From assembly GCF_021155765.1 (NCBI RefSeq), contig NC_060106.1, forward strand, positions 12,488,031 through 12,552,030: DNA of 64,000 bases. Reading direction: 5' to 3'. Positions 36,069-48,997 of this stretch are shown here, piece by piece (the stretch's first letter is position 1; each line of letters starts with the position of its first letter). Made by a program: the position numbers and the translations under genes. The notes beneath the pieces were generated by a model. The model did not search any database, was not told where the DNA came from, and was given only the letters and a program-made list of their open reading frames with translations. Source of the stretch: Diprion similis (Eukaryota > Arthropoda > Insecta > Hymenoptera > Diprionidae).

Positions 36069-38691
36069 TTAAAAGCGGGCATACGGAAATTTTCGCATAC
36101 GCCGTCCTCTGGACCCTCGTGCTCTGCCTTCGCTAACCCCACCTCTTGATTGTGGCCCTCCTCTTACTGGATTGTGCCCTAGAATCAAAGAAAAGGTTGT
36201 GGTCTAGTCTATGAAAACGCAGCAGTTATCACTGAAAACATTGTACGTAATATATTACAGCAACAATAGCTGCCAAGCCATAGAAACGTGAAAAGTGTTT
36301 CACAGGAATGTAATGAAAACTGGTTGTCCTGCAGCTTAATACATTTTTTGCTCATACTGCAGTTCTTATGAAAGACAAAAAAGAAAGTCCATTATAGATA
36401 TATTGTGAGTATTTCATACCAACATAATGTGTTGCAAGATTTGTAATATTTTCATGTTAAAGCAATGTTGATAATTACATGTGAACGTTTTTAAGGTAAA
36501 GAATTTGTATTTTCGCAAATTCAGTTGGACGAAATTGTTTTGAATAGGTATTATTTTTTCCAGTAATACGAAATTTATTTTTGGATAGATGAAAATGAAA
36601 ACTCTAACCGAATTATTGCAACAATAAATCCAATGTTTGAAATAATTATGGAAATACATATGGAAATAAACCTTAAACTAACCTCGACCAGACTGATTTT
36701 CCCAGATAATAGGTGTTGGCCGTTGTCCTCGAGACGAACGGAATGGAGATCGGTTAGAACGACGTGCCGTAACTCTGTTGTTGTTTGCTGCTGCAGCTAG
36801 TGCCTTTTGTGAACGTGTGTTACATGACGGAGAGGCTTCAGCCTCCCGACCTTCATCTTCTACTTCTTCAGTACTAACTTCAGCACCTGCTGCTTCCGCC
36901 TCAACTTCTACTTCAGTAACCTCATCATCCCCTGCACTCGGGCCAGCCTCATCTTGTTTCTCACTTTCAGAAGTCACTACTTAATGAACAGACTATACTT
37001 AGTAGAATCATTCAAATTAACAGCTGCAAGTGAAACTAGTTCCCTTTTTTGATACGGCTACATGCTATGATTGCACCGAACGCTTAGGAGGAAATGTATA
37101 TTGTATATTATAAATACAGATAATTGGGAAAGTTTTGAGCCTGACTATGATGGAAAAAAAATTACCGTCAGTAGGTGTCAACTCGAGAGTTTCGGTCGTG
37201 ACTTCTGCTTGTACTGCTTCTTGTTCTACTGTTACGACTCGAATACTAGGAATCACTGACTCATCACTGGTGTCAGTTGTTGCTGTTACCGTAGCTGTGG
37301 CAACACCAGATACAGGGGCTTCTTGTTCTTCCGATTGGGCACTGCTTGTCTATTGTATTTGTAAGAACAGAAGGAAATATATCAACATTGTGACTTCTCT
37401 GTAAACTAATTAAATTTCAAATATTCATGGAAAAAAAATTTTTTGTACCGAAGGTGGTACATCAGCAGCAGCTGGAGACACTTGTAACGGAGTAGTAGGG
37501 ACACTACGTCCTGTTCCAGCGTCTTCAAGTTGAGTCAGATCCATTCGTGTGTCATCCATTCCTTCTTGTACTACTTGAGCAACCCCAGAACCTGAGGACC
37601 CAAAAATAGCTCTTGTTGGTCCAGTGGGAGTAGCTAATGTTGGTGTTGCTGTTGCAGTAACAGTCAGAGTAGGATCGCCGAAGGTGAAACGACCTTGGGG
37701 TACCTGGGGAGAGCTGACAGCTTCCCCAAACCCATCTCCTCGGCGAGGTACAAACAGTGTTGGGGTGCTTGGTACTATGCTATCGTCGCCACCATCTTCA
37801 TATCCCTGCTGAGGCTGTAATCATATATCAAGATATCATTTCCGCGCTTTGGTAATTGTCAACTTGCTTTTTCATAACAAGTAAATCTAAAGACATACCA
37901 AGAGTAGATGTTGTTGCTGCTGTTGCCTTGGCATCGGAGCTATACCACGAGAGGATCTTGGCACAAATGGTAAAGGTGGCTCCCCAGTAGGCCCAGCACT
38001 GCTGATGGCTTCTGACTGTTGTTGTTGCTGATTGTTACCAGTTGCAGATTGAATTTGTCGGGGTACTTCAACACTAGTAGAGTCTTCCTCCATTATTATT
38101 TCTACTTCATTATTGTCTACTTCTCCTTCACCCTCAACTCCATAGGGTAATTCTTCTTCCTCTTCCATTTCCTCGTATGTTTCATTGTCAAATTCTTCTT
38201 CCTCTTGAGCCTGATGAGTTCCACCTCCCTCACCTTCGTCACAGTCAACTACAACCACACACCCATCTTCTACTTCTTCATCTTGATCACGTTGGCTTGA
38301 CGTAGGTACCTGGATTGAAATGAATGAAATGAGAGATTGGGCTATTGGTAATAAACGCTTAGGATTAACATTTTGGATCATGAACACACCTGGTACTCGA
38401 CGTCAGTGGCACTAGGAGTGGGTGCTGGTGCAATTTCTTGCTGCCTGCTTCGTTTACTTTTTGGACTAGGACTTTGTTCTTGTCTGGTAGCATCTACACC
38501 ACCTTCGGCAACACTTGATCCGGATGCTGAGGTATCAAGACTTCTAGGACGTTTATGGCCACTAGTGCCTTGCGAAGTGCTCACTGATTGTGTTGAACTG
38601 CTCGCTACGGTTTGTTGCTGATCACTAACACTGGCCACAGGTTGTTGTTGCTGCTGCTGCTGCTGCTGTTGTTGTTGTTGCTGCTGCTGCT

Positions 38692-38723
<32 letters not shown>

Positions 38724-41700
38724 TGCTGCTGCTGTTGTTGTTCGACTCTCGGACTGACCAATGCCACAGTTTGTTGCTGCTGTTGAGTTTGTTGTTGGCA
38801 CTGTTGCTGCTGTAAGCTCAAAGGTTCTGCACTTTCAGGGTCTTCTCGCTGAGTGGATTCCGCTGGTTCACTGAGTTGTGGTTGAACTGCTAGCTGCCGC
38901 AAATTGCTGGCAGTGGTCTGGGACGAACTGCTTGTACTGGCTGGTTGATAGTCAGTATGACTGCTGGTAGGTGAACTAGTTTCAGTAGTGTGAACGGCCT
39001 GTTGTTGTTGTTGCTGTTGTTGTTGTTGTTGTTGTTGTTGCTGCTGCTGCTGTTGTTGAGGTGCTACTAAAACGGGAGCTGCTGCAGTTGTGGGCAAAAC
39101 AGCTGCAGTCCTAGACTGTACCACAACGGTCATGGGACGAATGCTTGCAAGCGGAGTTTCTGAACGGGCTGACATGGGCTTAATGTTAGCTGTTGGTGGT
39201 TCATTCGTAACACTGACTCCGCCAGCACTAGATGACAACTGTCTTTGCAATTGATTAACTCGTTGGAGAAGAGCTTCTTTTTCAGCATGTACTTCAGTCT
39301 TTTCATGTTCTAGACGTGAAATTCTTCCTTCCATTTGAGATTTGATGGCAGCCAGTCTCGCATCATGATCAGAAGTTTCGGATTCCCCTGAATTAGATTC
39401 AACTTTAGACTTTAAATCATTCAATTCTTTTTCGCAAACCTTTTTCGATTCTGTCAGTTGCATGATTCTTGTTCTCGCGCCTTTAAGTACTTGTTTTGCA
39501 CGCTCTTCCTTTTCAACACTAGCCTTATTTAAGGTTTCAACTTCTTTCTTCAGGGCTTCCGTTTCATTTTGCACAGCCGTCAATTGACGAGTCAGTTCCT
39601 CAGTTCGAGTGGACAATTCAAGATTTGCCTGACGCAGCTCTTGCCGCCCCTCTTCCCTCAATTGATTTTCGCGTTCCACATTTTGCACAGCTGTTCCAGT
39701 CGCTTGTAACTGTGGCTGTTTAGATTTCTCTTCTTCAAGCGTTTTACTTAGTTCTTCACATTGTGCCTTGTATTTCTTAGCAATTGTACGGATCTTCAAT
39801 TCTTTATTTTTGATATCATTCAGTACAACTTCTTTGTCTGTGAGTTCTTTACGCAGTAGAGTCACTTCTTTCAATTTTGCAGCTGAGTTAGCAAGTGATT
39901 CGCTCAAGTCTTGATTAAGCTTTCGGCTATCTTCTAAGCTCTTGGATAATTGTTCGCTCTGAGATTGAATCTGACGTTGCTGTTGGATGAGTTGTTCTTC
40001 CAGTTTGGATTTCTCTACCTTCAGTAAATTCAATTCATCAGTTTGTTTTGCATGCGTTTCACGCTCAGAAGTCAGCAGTTTACTAAGATTTTGTCGTTCA
40101 CTTTGCAATCGTCGCCAGTCTTCAGGACTTGCTTTATTAGCTCTTTCTACTAGAGCATTGGCTCGTTGACGCCACCTAGTAGCTTCTGCTTTAAGGCTGT
40201 CATTCTCTTGTACCAATGCTTCAGTTCGAGTTGTCAATTCTCGAGCTTTGTCACGAAGTGGTACCACCTCAGCCGAAAGTGCTGTTACTTTTGTAGTTAG
40301 ATCTGATACTTGAACCAGTAGACTATCTCGCTCTTCTCTCAGGATACGATTAGAATCCGTGATAGCATTCAGCGTTTCAACTTTGCGTAATAGTTCAGAA
40401 TGCTTCGAGGTTGTCACAACATCAATTTCCGATTCTTCACGTTGTGAGTTGAGCAATGTCTCTGCTTCCTTCATTCGTTTCTCTAGTGCCTGTTATTATT
40501 TCGATATGAGTTATTGATATTTCTATACTTTCGAATACCAAGAATCTTTTGATATCCTGTCTGAGAAAAAATAAAAAATAAAAATTGAGTGAAATGGAAT
40601 ATTTATCACTTACCTCAGCCTGTGACTTAAGTCTTAAATTTTCCGCTCTCAGAACGTCAAACTTTGCAACAGCCAAGTCTTTTTCTCTTCTAAGATATTT
40701 CATTACTCTTAAGAGCTGTTCCGCTGATTTAGAATCATCCTCAAGTCCACTGAAGCTACGATTCATTGCTTCTAAACTGGTATCAGGGCTTACGGAGCGA
40801 CTTGCGTTCAACTGTTGACTTTGAATGACAGCCGTGCGATCACTTAGCTCTTGTATTTGATCATGCAACAAGGAGTTTTGTGTGTCTAAATCTTTCATTC
40901 TCACTTGTAACTCATGAACTTCCTCATTCAACCGTTGTTCTCTCTCATGCCAGGCAGCCTTTTCAATTTGTAGTGACTCGATTGCGGAGTCACGTTCTCG
41001 GGTAAGATGAGAGATTTTCTCTGCAACGGCACCGGATTCTTCTTTGAGTCGTGCAAGGGCCTACAATAACATAACAATATTATTAATGATGAGATACAAA
41101 TACACGGACATTCAGAGTTAGAAAGGGAATGTATGTACATAGAATATTTACCTGCAAGTCAGTGGAGTGCAGGAGCATTTCCCTAGCATATTTTTCTTCA
41201 GTTTCTTTGACAGCATTTGACGCAGCTTGTAGATCGCTTTGAGCTATCTGTAACTCGTGTCTCAATTCTCCGAGTTCTTCCAATTGTCTTTCAGCAATAT
41301 TTAGCTTTTCTCGTAATTCTGAGTCTGTTTCTTGGCGTCCTGATTTAACACGGCTAAGTTCCTCTTCTAAGTCTTGATTTTGCTTTTTAAGTGATGCTAT
41401 TACAGCTTGTGTTTCTCTAAGTTGCTGTTCAACTCTTTCCTTGTATTTTATTTGTTCCGCTGTCAACTCTCGAAGTTGGCTTTCAGAGCTTTCGGCTATA
41501 TTACAATACTGTTGGCTGTGTTGGTGAGCTGCCTTCAATTGTTCTGAAAGTGATCTGACTTCTGCTTGACTACTTGTGAGTTGAACCTCAAGTTCCTTCA
41601 GTCTCTTGATCATATTATCATCACCTGCAAGAAAATTAACATATTTTCCAAACAATAACAACATTATAATTATTAAATTTCAAAATACAAAATAACATCA

Positions 41701-44700
41701 TGTATATACTCACCAATCATGGGTTTGGCTATTGAATGTGCATCAGCTTGTCTAAGTCTAGCACTAAAATCTTCGATACGTCGTACATCTTCAATGTGAA
41801 CTTCGCGAGCAGCTTCAAGGTCCGTTTGCAATTTCTCCGCCATCTCACGTTCTTCTGTGAGCCGTTGCTGTGCAGTAGCCAACTGGCGTTCTAAGTGAGA
41901 AGCTAATTCACGGAACCGATCTTGTTCTTCTTGAAGTCTTCTACGTAAAGCTGCACACTCGCTAGTAGCATCGTCAAGACGCTGTTCTGCTCGTAATTGA
42001 CCCTCTGCTTGAGAACGTTCCAAACTGGCTTTAATAGCTTCCACATCTGCTCGTAACAAAGCTTGCGTTTGTCTCTCTCTGTGCAATACCTCTCGCTCTT
42101 TTAACAGGCGTCCCTCTGAATCTCGTAATAATTGCCTTTCTTGTCGGAGGTTTTCTAACTGCACCTCAGCTCGTGACAGACGAGCTTGTGCATCTAAAGT
42201 TTCATCTTTCAATATCATTATACTCTGTTCATGTTTCCCTGAAATAATTCAATCACATAATATTGTTGAAAAATTTATCAGTCGCAACTTATGAATCAGA
42301 ATAATTGTAACTCCAACTTAAATGTGAAATAATGTAATATCCTGGCACATTCATTCATCAAATCATTCTTGAATCATACAAGACATTTTCATACCAATGG
42401 TTGTGTTGTAATTACTGCATTTTTCCTCAAGAACTTTAATTTGGGATTTGTATGAGCTGACATTGGCCTGTAGAAGATGGAATCGCTCATTAGCAGAATC
42501 CAACTGCGATTTCAATCGGCAACTGCGTGCAGAACTGACCTCTGCCTCTTTTCTCAATCTCTCAATTTCTTCACCTAGCATTTGTTCATGTGCGACTCTC
42601 TCTTTTCTATATGCATCATACTCGTCACGCAGTTGTTTTAACTTAGACTCCAATTCAGTTATTTTCCCATCCTTTTCATCGTTTTCTTTCTTCTTATTTT
42701 CTCTTTCATTTTCCTTTTGATCTACTTCCATTTCTGCCTTCTCCTCGTCTGTGACAGACTCTCGGCGATTGGTTGAGGTCTGATTCAAACACTGCTGGTA
42801 CATATTCTTGTACATATCCCTTTGTCGCAACAAACCTTCGAGCATTTTTGATTGTCGGTCCTGCGCTGCTTGCATGTCAGATAGTTGTTCTACATACCTG
42901 AAATGAGAGAATATTTACTTTCATGTATCGTTAAATGCGTTACTTACATCAAATTACATAGTGGAGTGAAATATATCATTGACTTATTGTGAAAGGAAAG
43001 TACCTATCAAGTTTTTCTTTCATCTCTCCAGAATTTATTTCATCAGTTGCCTTTTCAATTTCTTCTTGTCTTGCAGATAATGTTCTGACAATTGATAACA
43101 ATTTCTGATTGTTTTCCTGTAGTTCTTCAATATCTCTAAAGGTAACCAACTTTTTGCTGATAATTTGAGAAGATGCTAGGTCGTCAGATTCCATCATTGT
43201 GGAAGAGAGTGCTGTCGAACCTCCACGACTCTCCTGGACTTCTTTGAGAAGGAAACAGACCTGGAATGACAAAATATAATTCCACTAACACGGCTATACG
43301 CCTGTACAGGTGTTCCTATGAGACATTTGACACATCATCATATTTTTTGTATTGAGTCGTGTTTGAGACATCACAAAAGTAATTCATGAAAACAAAACTA
43401 AAATATACGGAAATACCTGTCTAGCGAGATCTGCAAGCTCCGTCTTTAGCCGTTTATTTTCCCGAACATGATGGTTCGCAATGCGCGAGGCCTCATCTGC
43501 GGATTCTTGCAAACGATGATTTTCAGCAAGGAGGTCATCAAGACGTGAAGTGAGCGTTGTAACATTGGCAACTGCGGCTTCATAATCGTCACGCTGTTGT
43601 TGAAGTACTGGTGCCTTATCTTCAAGTTCACGAAGTATTATATTCATTTGTGACTTCAATCGCTCATTTTCTTCTTTCTCGATTGCCAGTTCGTTGGTGG
43701 CATCAACCAGTTGGGTATAAATTTGGGTGAGGCTGGAGCCTTTTTTCAGCAGTCTACTTGCTACTGCTGCTGTTGGAGCCAGCTGCTCCACTGCGTGGTC
43801 TAACATTTCTATCAGGCACATAGTAAATAATTCGATCAAAACTTTTTTAGAATGCTCGTGGTTAATATATCATGTGGATGTCTGGTAATTCATCGAACAA
43901 CTTTCATGAATTAAGCTGATCAAATAGAAATATTGACAAGTATGTTCTACATGCAATTGTTTTTACACTAAGTGTTAAATTTGATGAAAATTAGATGTCC
44001 AACTTTAAAACTGTACCTTGTTTGGCATCCTTCAGCAGATCGTTTGCCCGCTCTAATTCTTTTTCAAGCTCTTCGATTTTTTGTGACTTTTCAGCAACCT
44101 CTTCATCAAGTCGTATTTGTAAATCATTGTGCTGTGTTTCAAGCACACCATACTGCTCAGTGGCTTGTTCAAGTAGGGATTGTAGTTCCTTGACAGCTGA
44201 ACTAAATTCATCAGCCTTGGCATTAGCTTCATCTGCCATTCCCTTATAAAGGTCAGCTAATCTAGTTTGAGCGTTAACTTCCTCACGATAAGAAGCATGC
44301 ATTGAAAGCTCATGAGCTCTTTGTTCTTCTAGTTTTTGTGCGATCTCATCACAGCGTTTGGTGATGAGGGAATTTCCTTCACGGAGTTTACTAATTTCAT
44401 CATTAGCTATTCGCAGTTCTTCCTCACGCTGTGAAAGCTGGGTTTCCGTCAACAGTGATCTCTTGGATGATTCAGCACGAACATTTTGAAGTTCTCCAGT
44501 GCGCTTTGATAGCTCTTCTTCTAAATTCGCCATCTGTTGAGACAAAAGGTTTCGCTCTTTCTCCAGACGCTGTTCCCTGAAAATAAATGAAACATGTTCA
44601 CAAAGTCCCAATAAGGATTTATATTTCTCTGTTAAGAGACATGAAATACTTGAATAACTTGAGTTAAAAAATACAATGTCTACTGACTTGTAATCTAAAG

Positions 44701-45606
44701 TCATTTCACGACTGCGGATCTCCTCAGTGTCTGCCAAAGCTTGACACTTAGCAGTCACCGCTGTCTGCAACTGCGTACTAAGCATTTGCAGCTCAGCATG
44801 TGTACGCTCAAGTTCTGCGTCTCGACGCTCAACTTGTAGTTGGAGTGCATCTCTTTCATCTGTAGCCACATCCCGCTGACGTCGAAGCTCTGCATTATCC
44901 TTTTCTAATCTATATAAAATGTGTCAATAATAAAGTACTAATATTGAAATGCGAAATATCTATTGGTTCGAAGGAAGTCGGAGGCAATTAATTTGTTAGG
45001 CAACTTATAATAGCCATTATCTTTCCCAGAAAATTCAAGAAAATATACATGTTTTATGAACTGCCCGGAGTTTTAGAAATAAATTGTCTACTCGTACATG
45101 TCTTCAACTGTGAACTTGAACCCAAAGCTAGGAAGAAGAGACGCACTAAAGATATTAGTACCTTCTGAGTGATTCTTGTAATCTTGTTGCTTCAGACCTA
45201 GTTTCATCAACTTTGGTTTGAAGCTCATTTGTGTATTTATTGGCCAGATCCAGTTTGCCTTTACATTCTTCGAAATCCAGTTTCTGTTCATTGTAATCCT
45301 TTTGCAGAGTCTCTAACCTTTGTTCTGGCACATAAAGAAATCAAAATTGGATGGTTAAACATATATGGATGAACTGTTTAAATTGAGTTTCGAAACAGTC
45401 AATACCGGAGGCTGGAAAGTAACGATAATCTTACCGAGATTTTTTCTGGCAGTCTCAAACACAGCTTTAGCAGTGATAAATTCTTCGAACCGTTCATCGA
45501 AATATGATTTCAGCTTTTTGCTCACACCCTCTGGAATCTGTGTAAGTTCTTCCTCATTCAATATACTGCCTAGCACGTTGTGCGGGTTTTCTTCTATTGT
45601 TTCCAT
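36069..45606 (-). CDS. Mtor: Nucleoprotein TPR / Megator, nuclear pore basket protein
   Basis: Large coiled-coil protein of the nuclear-pore basket, acting in mRNA export, chromatin exclusion at pores and spindle-checkpoint support. Sixteen exons, 2392 aa (human TPR 2363): 45435-45606, 45162-45324, 44688-44909, 44017-44576, 43417-43808, 43004-43260, 42395-42897, 41714-42238, 41152-41624, 40614-41060, 38390-40489, 37899-38309, 37449-37814, 37166-37349, 36683-36976, 36069-36178. The start METIEENPHN at 45606 is the first ATG of the open frame. Residues 1 to about 1650 are heptad-rich coiled coil. The rest is disordered: 20-Gln (38999-39058) and 32-Gln (38642-38737) runs, a KRPRSLD and SPKSKRSRQQE basic cluster resembling the NLS, an acidic stretch (EEVEDGC to MEEDST), and a C-terminal tail with RGG repeats ending MRKFPYARF. 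The acceptor at 36977 could also lie three bases earlier, adding one residue. Confidence 0.97.
38642..38737 (-). repeat. CAG/CAA repeat, 32 glutamines in TPR
   Basis: Ninety-six bases of pure Gln codons in the TPR reading frame, with CAG blocks of five to seven broken by CAA blocks of three to five. CAA interruptions are expected to stabilise tract length. Confidence 0.95.
38999..39058 (-). repeat. CAA/CAG repeat, 20 glutamines in TPR
   Basis: Sixty bases of Gln codons, mostly CAA, in the same exon about 260 bases from the 32-Gln tract. Confidence 0.95.
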
Positions 45607-46632
45607 GTCGTTTTCGCCAATAATTCACAAATTTTAATATATATCCGCGCCTCTTTTTCATCCGGATTCGACAATTTTCACCGGCGTTTGCAGTTGTCGG
45701 TTGATTTGTGAAGAAAATGGTGCTACAAATACAGATTTAGGATCAGTACCAACTTAAAATCATCGGCATTCGCGGCAGCGCAACGGTGGGTGAAAGTAAA
45801 AAGTAACGTTATTGGTTAGTTCGTTGAGAACAGAGCTGACATTGGTCGACCTCCGTAATTATGCATTCAGTGCTACCGTGAGTCGTGACTGCTGCAGTTC
45901 ACAAAAACAAGTATATCTGAAAGTGGGAAAACAAGATCAATGCTTGCCCTTGATACGCATTGATAACGTGGACTTTATTGAATTCTGATTACATTATATG
46001 ACATGGATGCGCGCGGTATTTGCTGGCAGCACTGATAGCAGGGTAGCAACTTGAGTTTCACTTTCTTTATCAGATTGTAGGCTAGCCCTTCAATCGTTTA
46101 ATTCTGCTCTGATTTTCATCGCTGGCAGCAATTTTGAGGTTAGGTATATCCGTAATCGGAATTATACATTCCCGGGTTTTTTCGTCGAGTCTGGTTAAGT
46201 GGCGGGGGATCGATGTCGCCGTCTGCCGTCCAGTCCAAAGAGTATAATTCTGTCAGGGATTCCGTGCACCGAAAACTACCGACCACGTGGTTTATTAAGT
46301 TGTCAAGTGCGCCGAAGGTAATGCGAAAAATAATTGATAGACATGTCGGGATAAAATTGCTAATGCGTCACTAATGTTATTTTTAATGATAGTTCATTAA
46401 ATTCCAGCACCTTGCGGTTGCATTTCATTTCTAATATTTCGAGCAGGCTGCTTGTATAACCTCGAATAATATATATGTAACAAGATTGAAGTAGCACGCT
46501 ATTTGACTTCGATTTTTCTACCTCGACAACTATTACTTGAAAATTGGTTGCGTCGTTACAAGTTGATGTGACTTCTTTGTAATTTCAGGTACCTTCCAGC
46601 TGCCTTGTCACTTTGCTTGAAGCTTATCCAAC
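45607..46632. promoter_or_regulatory. Divergent promoter region, TPR and ZCCHC9
   Basis: One kilobase between the two start codons. It contains both 5' leaders. On the ZCCHC9 side a 5'-UTR intron is likely, with donor GAAG|GTAATG near 46318 and acceptor TTTCAG at 46588, just before the ATG at 46633. No TATA box is evident, as expected of housekeeping genes. Confidence 0.55.
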
Positions 46633-48705
46633 ATGACTAGATTTACCCGAGCTAAGGGCTCCAAAGCATCCAATGAACGTGTGCCTGATGAGGCTACGCC
46701 ATGGAGTATAATGAAAATGCAGCTCGAAGACAGTCAAACTGCATCTAAGACTGTCATGAAAAAGCCAAAAAATGCTACTGAGTTACTCGCAGAAAAGGAT
46801 GACCTATTTTATTGTAATACTTCTGGGAATGTGAATCATGAATGGGCAGCATTTGACAATGTTCCAGAGCTACAATCCAAGAAAAATAAAATTGATAAAT
46901 TACACAATATTGAGGGCAGCAAAAAGAATAAAAAGAAAAATCAGAAGTCTGTCAAGGTACAGGGCTCAAATGATGACTCTTGTAACAAGCAAGTGCTCGC
47001 AGTTTCTGTGAAAGTAAACAACAAAAAGCAGAGTGTCATTCAAGATACTGGTGATGAGGTCGAAAATTCTAGTACTACTGGTCAAGTTCAACCAAAATCA
47101 GCTAAGAAAAAAAAGCTCGATGTAAATGGACTGGAAACAGAAATGGCTGCAAAGATAACTGATGTGCCAAAAAGTTCAGACATAAGGAACAAAGCTGTCA
47201 TCGATTCAAGCCCTAGTGATGCTCTGCTAGAGGCCAAGTCTAATTCTGTTGTGGTAGAAGAACGGTGTTCGAAAATTAAACAACACAAGGAATGGAAAAA
47301 TAAATCGAAGAAAGCAAACCCTAATGCAGATATTGGTCAAGTGGCAATCGATCTGTTGCAGCAACATCAGAAAGCTGAGTTATCGAACGGTGATTGTGCA
47401 GTGGAAGATAGTATTACTAAAGCTCAGGTAGGACATTTCGAAAAGTTAAGTAAACGCCAAAAACGGAATAAAAAAAAGCAGAATAAAACAACTAACACGA
47501 ACCTTGAAAATCAAAGTCAAGTTACTACTACAGACACCCAGAAGAATCATAGTTCTGAAGGCTTTGATGTACAAGGAAATGAATGGAGTAATCAGGTAAA
47601 ATTTGGAAGACAAGCAGCCCGTCATTTGCACGGGCTTACATCTACCCAAAGTGGTAATCAAATTGACCAACGTAACAATTCCATTGAAAAAAATAAAGCA
47701 TTTAGTGGAAAAAAAGGTAATTTAGAAACACAAGCTAATAGTAGTACTGAGGCTCACACTGAGAATTTAGTTTCTGATAATTCAAAGAAGGTTAATGACA
47801 ATAATTCTCAGAGCCAAAAGGCTCAAAAAAGAAAAAAAGGCAAAAATGAGAAAGGGGAATATAAGAGACGCAAACCTGATGAAGGTGTTGTCAACATGAT
47901 GATTAATGGCAATGAAGTTCAAGTTGTTAAGTACGATGGATTCCCTGTAAAAAAAGAAGATGCAGACCGCCTGGAGGAACTTAAAAAAAACATGATTATC
48001 AAAGGTAAATTTGCATAAGCTAGGTATCTTGTAAAGTAAGAGTTCACTGCAACGGATTTAAAGAATAATCTCACCTTTTATCTTGGCATCAAATAGTTCC
48101 ATGCTTACGAAAACTTGTGACAAAACTATTAAGATACAAAACTATTTTGCTGTCGGAAAATATTTAGCAATTCAAAATTCCTTATTTTTACAGGTATTCC
48201 TCGCTCGGACATAAATATCGCAATGAAGTTGGAAAGGCGTAAAGCAGAAAAAGCCCTGGCACGTGAACGAAAGCGAGTCTGTTTTCACTGTCGTAAATCA
48301 GGCCATAATCTTTCAGATTGCCCTGAGCTCGGTCGTGACGAAGCTGGTACTGGAATCTGTTTTAAATGTGGATCTGCAGAACACACTCATTTTGAATGTA
48401 GAGTAGTTAAAGGCCAAGAATTTAGACACGCAAGCTGTTTCATTTGTCGAGAACAAGGGCATATCGCTAAACAATGTCCAGATAACCCTAAGGGATTGTA
48501 CCCTCAAGGAGGCAGTTGCATGATATGCGGCGATGTGACACATTTGAAAAAAGACTGTCCAGATCTTATCAAGGAAAAAGAAGAAGCCAATATTACTGCT
48601 GATAAAATTACGAACAGTCAAATAGAATCGTTACATGAAGATAATACTAAAGAGGAAAAAGCCGATGATCAGAGTAAGGCCAGAAATAAAATCATCAAAT
48701 TTTAA
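46633..48705 (+). CDS. ZCCHC9: Zinc finger CCHC domain protein 9
   Basis: Nucleolar CCHC zinc-knuckle protein, thought to bind RNA. Two coding exons, 46633-48004 and 48194-48705, phase 1 junction, 627 aa. The start MTRFTRAKGS resembles the vertebrate N-terminus (MTRWARV). A long Lys/Asn/Ser/Gln-rich region with several basic clusters (KKNKKKNQK, KRQKRNKKKQNK, KRKKGKNEKGEYKRRK) resembles nucleolar localisation sequence. Then come NGNEVQVVKYDGFPVKKEDA and four CX2CX4HX4C knuckles: CFHCRKSGHNLSDC, CFKCGSAEHTHFEC, CFICREQGHIAKQC, CMICGDVTHLKKDC. The YPQGGSCMICGDVTHLKKDC segment is typical of ZCCHC9. Human ZCCHC9 is 271 aa; the insect protein is more than twice that because of the N-terminal disordered part. 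An AATAAA at 48768-48773 is the likely polyadenylation signal. Confidence 0.92.
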
Positions 48706-48997
48706 TGTAAATATATAATCAACTATTCAATTTCTGTTATGGAAGCCTATACTCGGCGATAATTTCGAATAAATTATGTTTTCGGGATACTTGATTACAG
48801 CTCCGAATGCTCATTTATTATTGCATATGATCTTGGGATTATTTTCGATTGAAAAAAAACATCTGTATTGTCGATCACAATTTATTTTAAACAGTTAATT
48901 AAAACTAACAACATAAAAGTATTTTACATGGAAAATTGTAAACTGAAAACGATTAACCACTATCTTTCAAGATACGTAGTAGCAAAAGTTATTCAAT

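Noticed and set aside
38612-38815. Plus-strand ORF coding for a long leucine run
   Set aside because: It is the antisense reading of the TPR polyglutamine codons (CAG/CAA read as CTG/TTG); no gene features.
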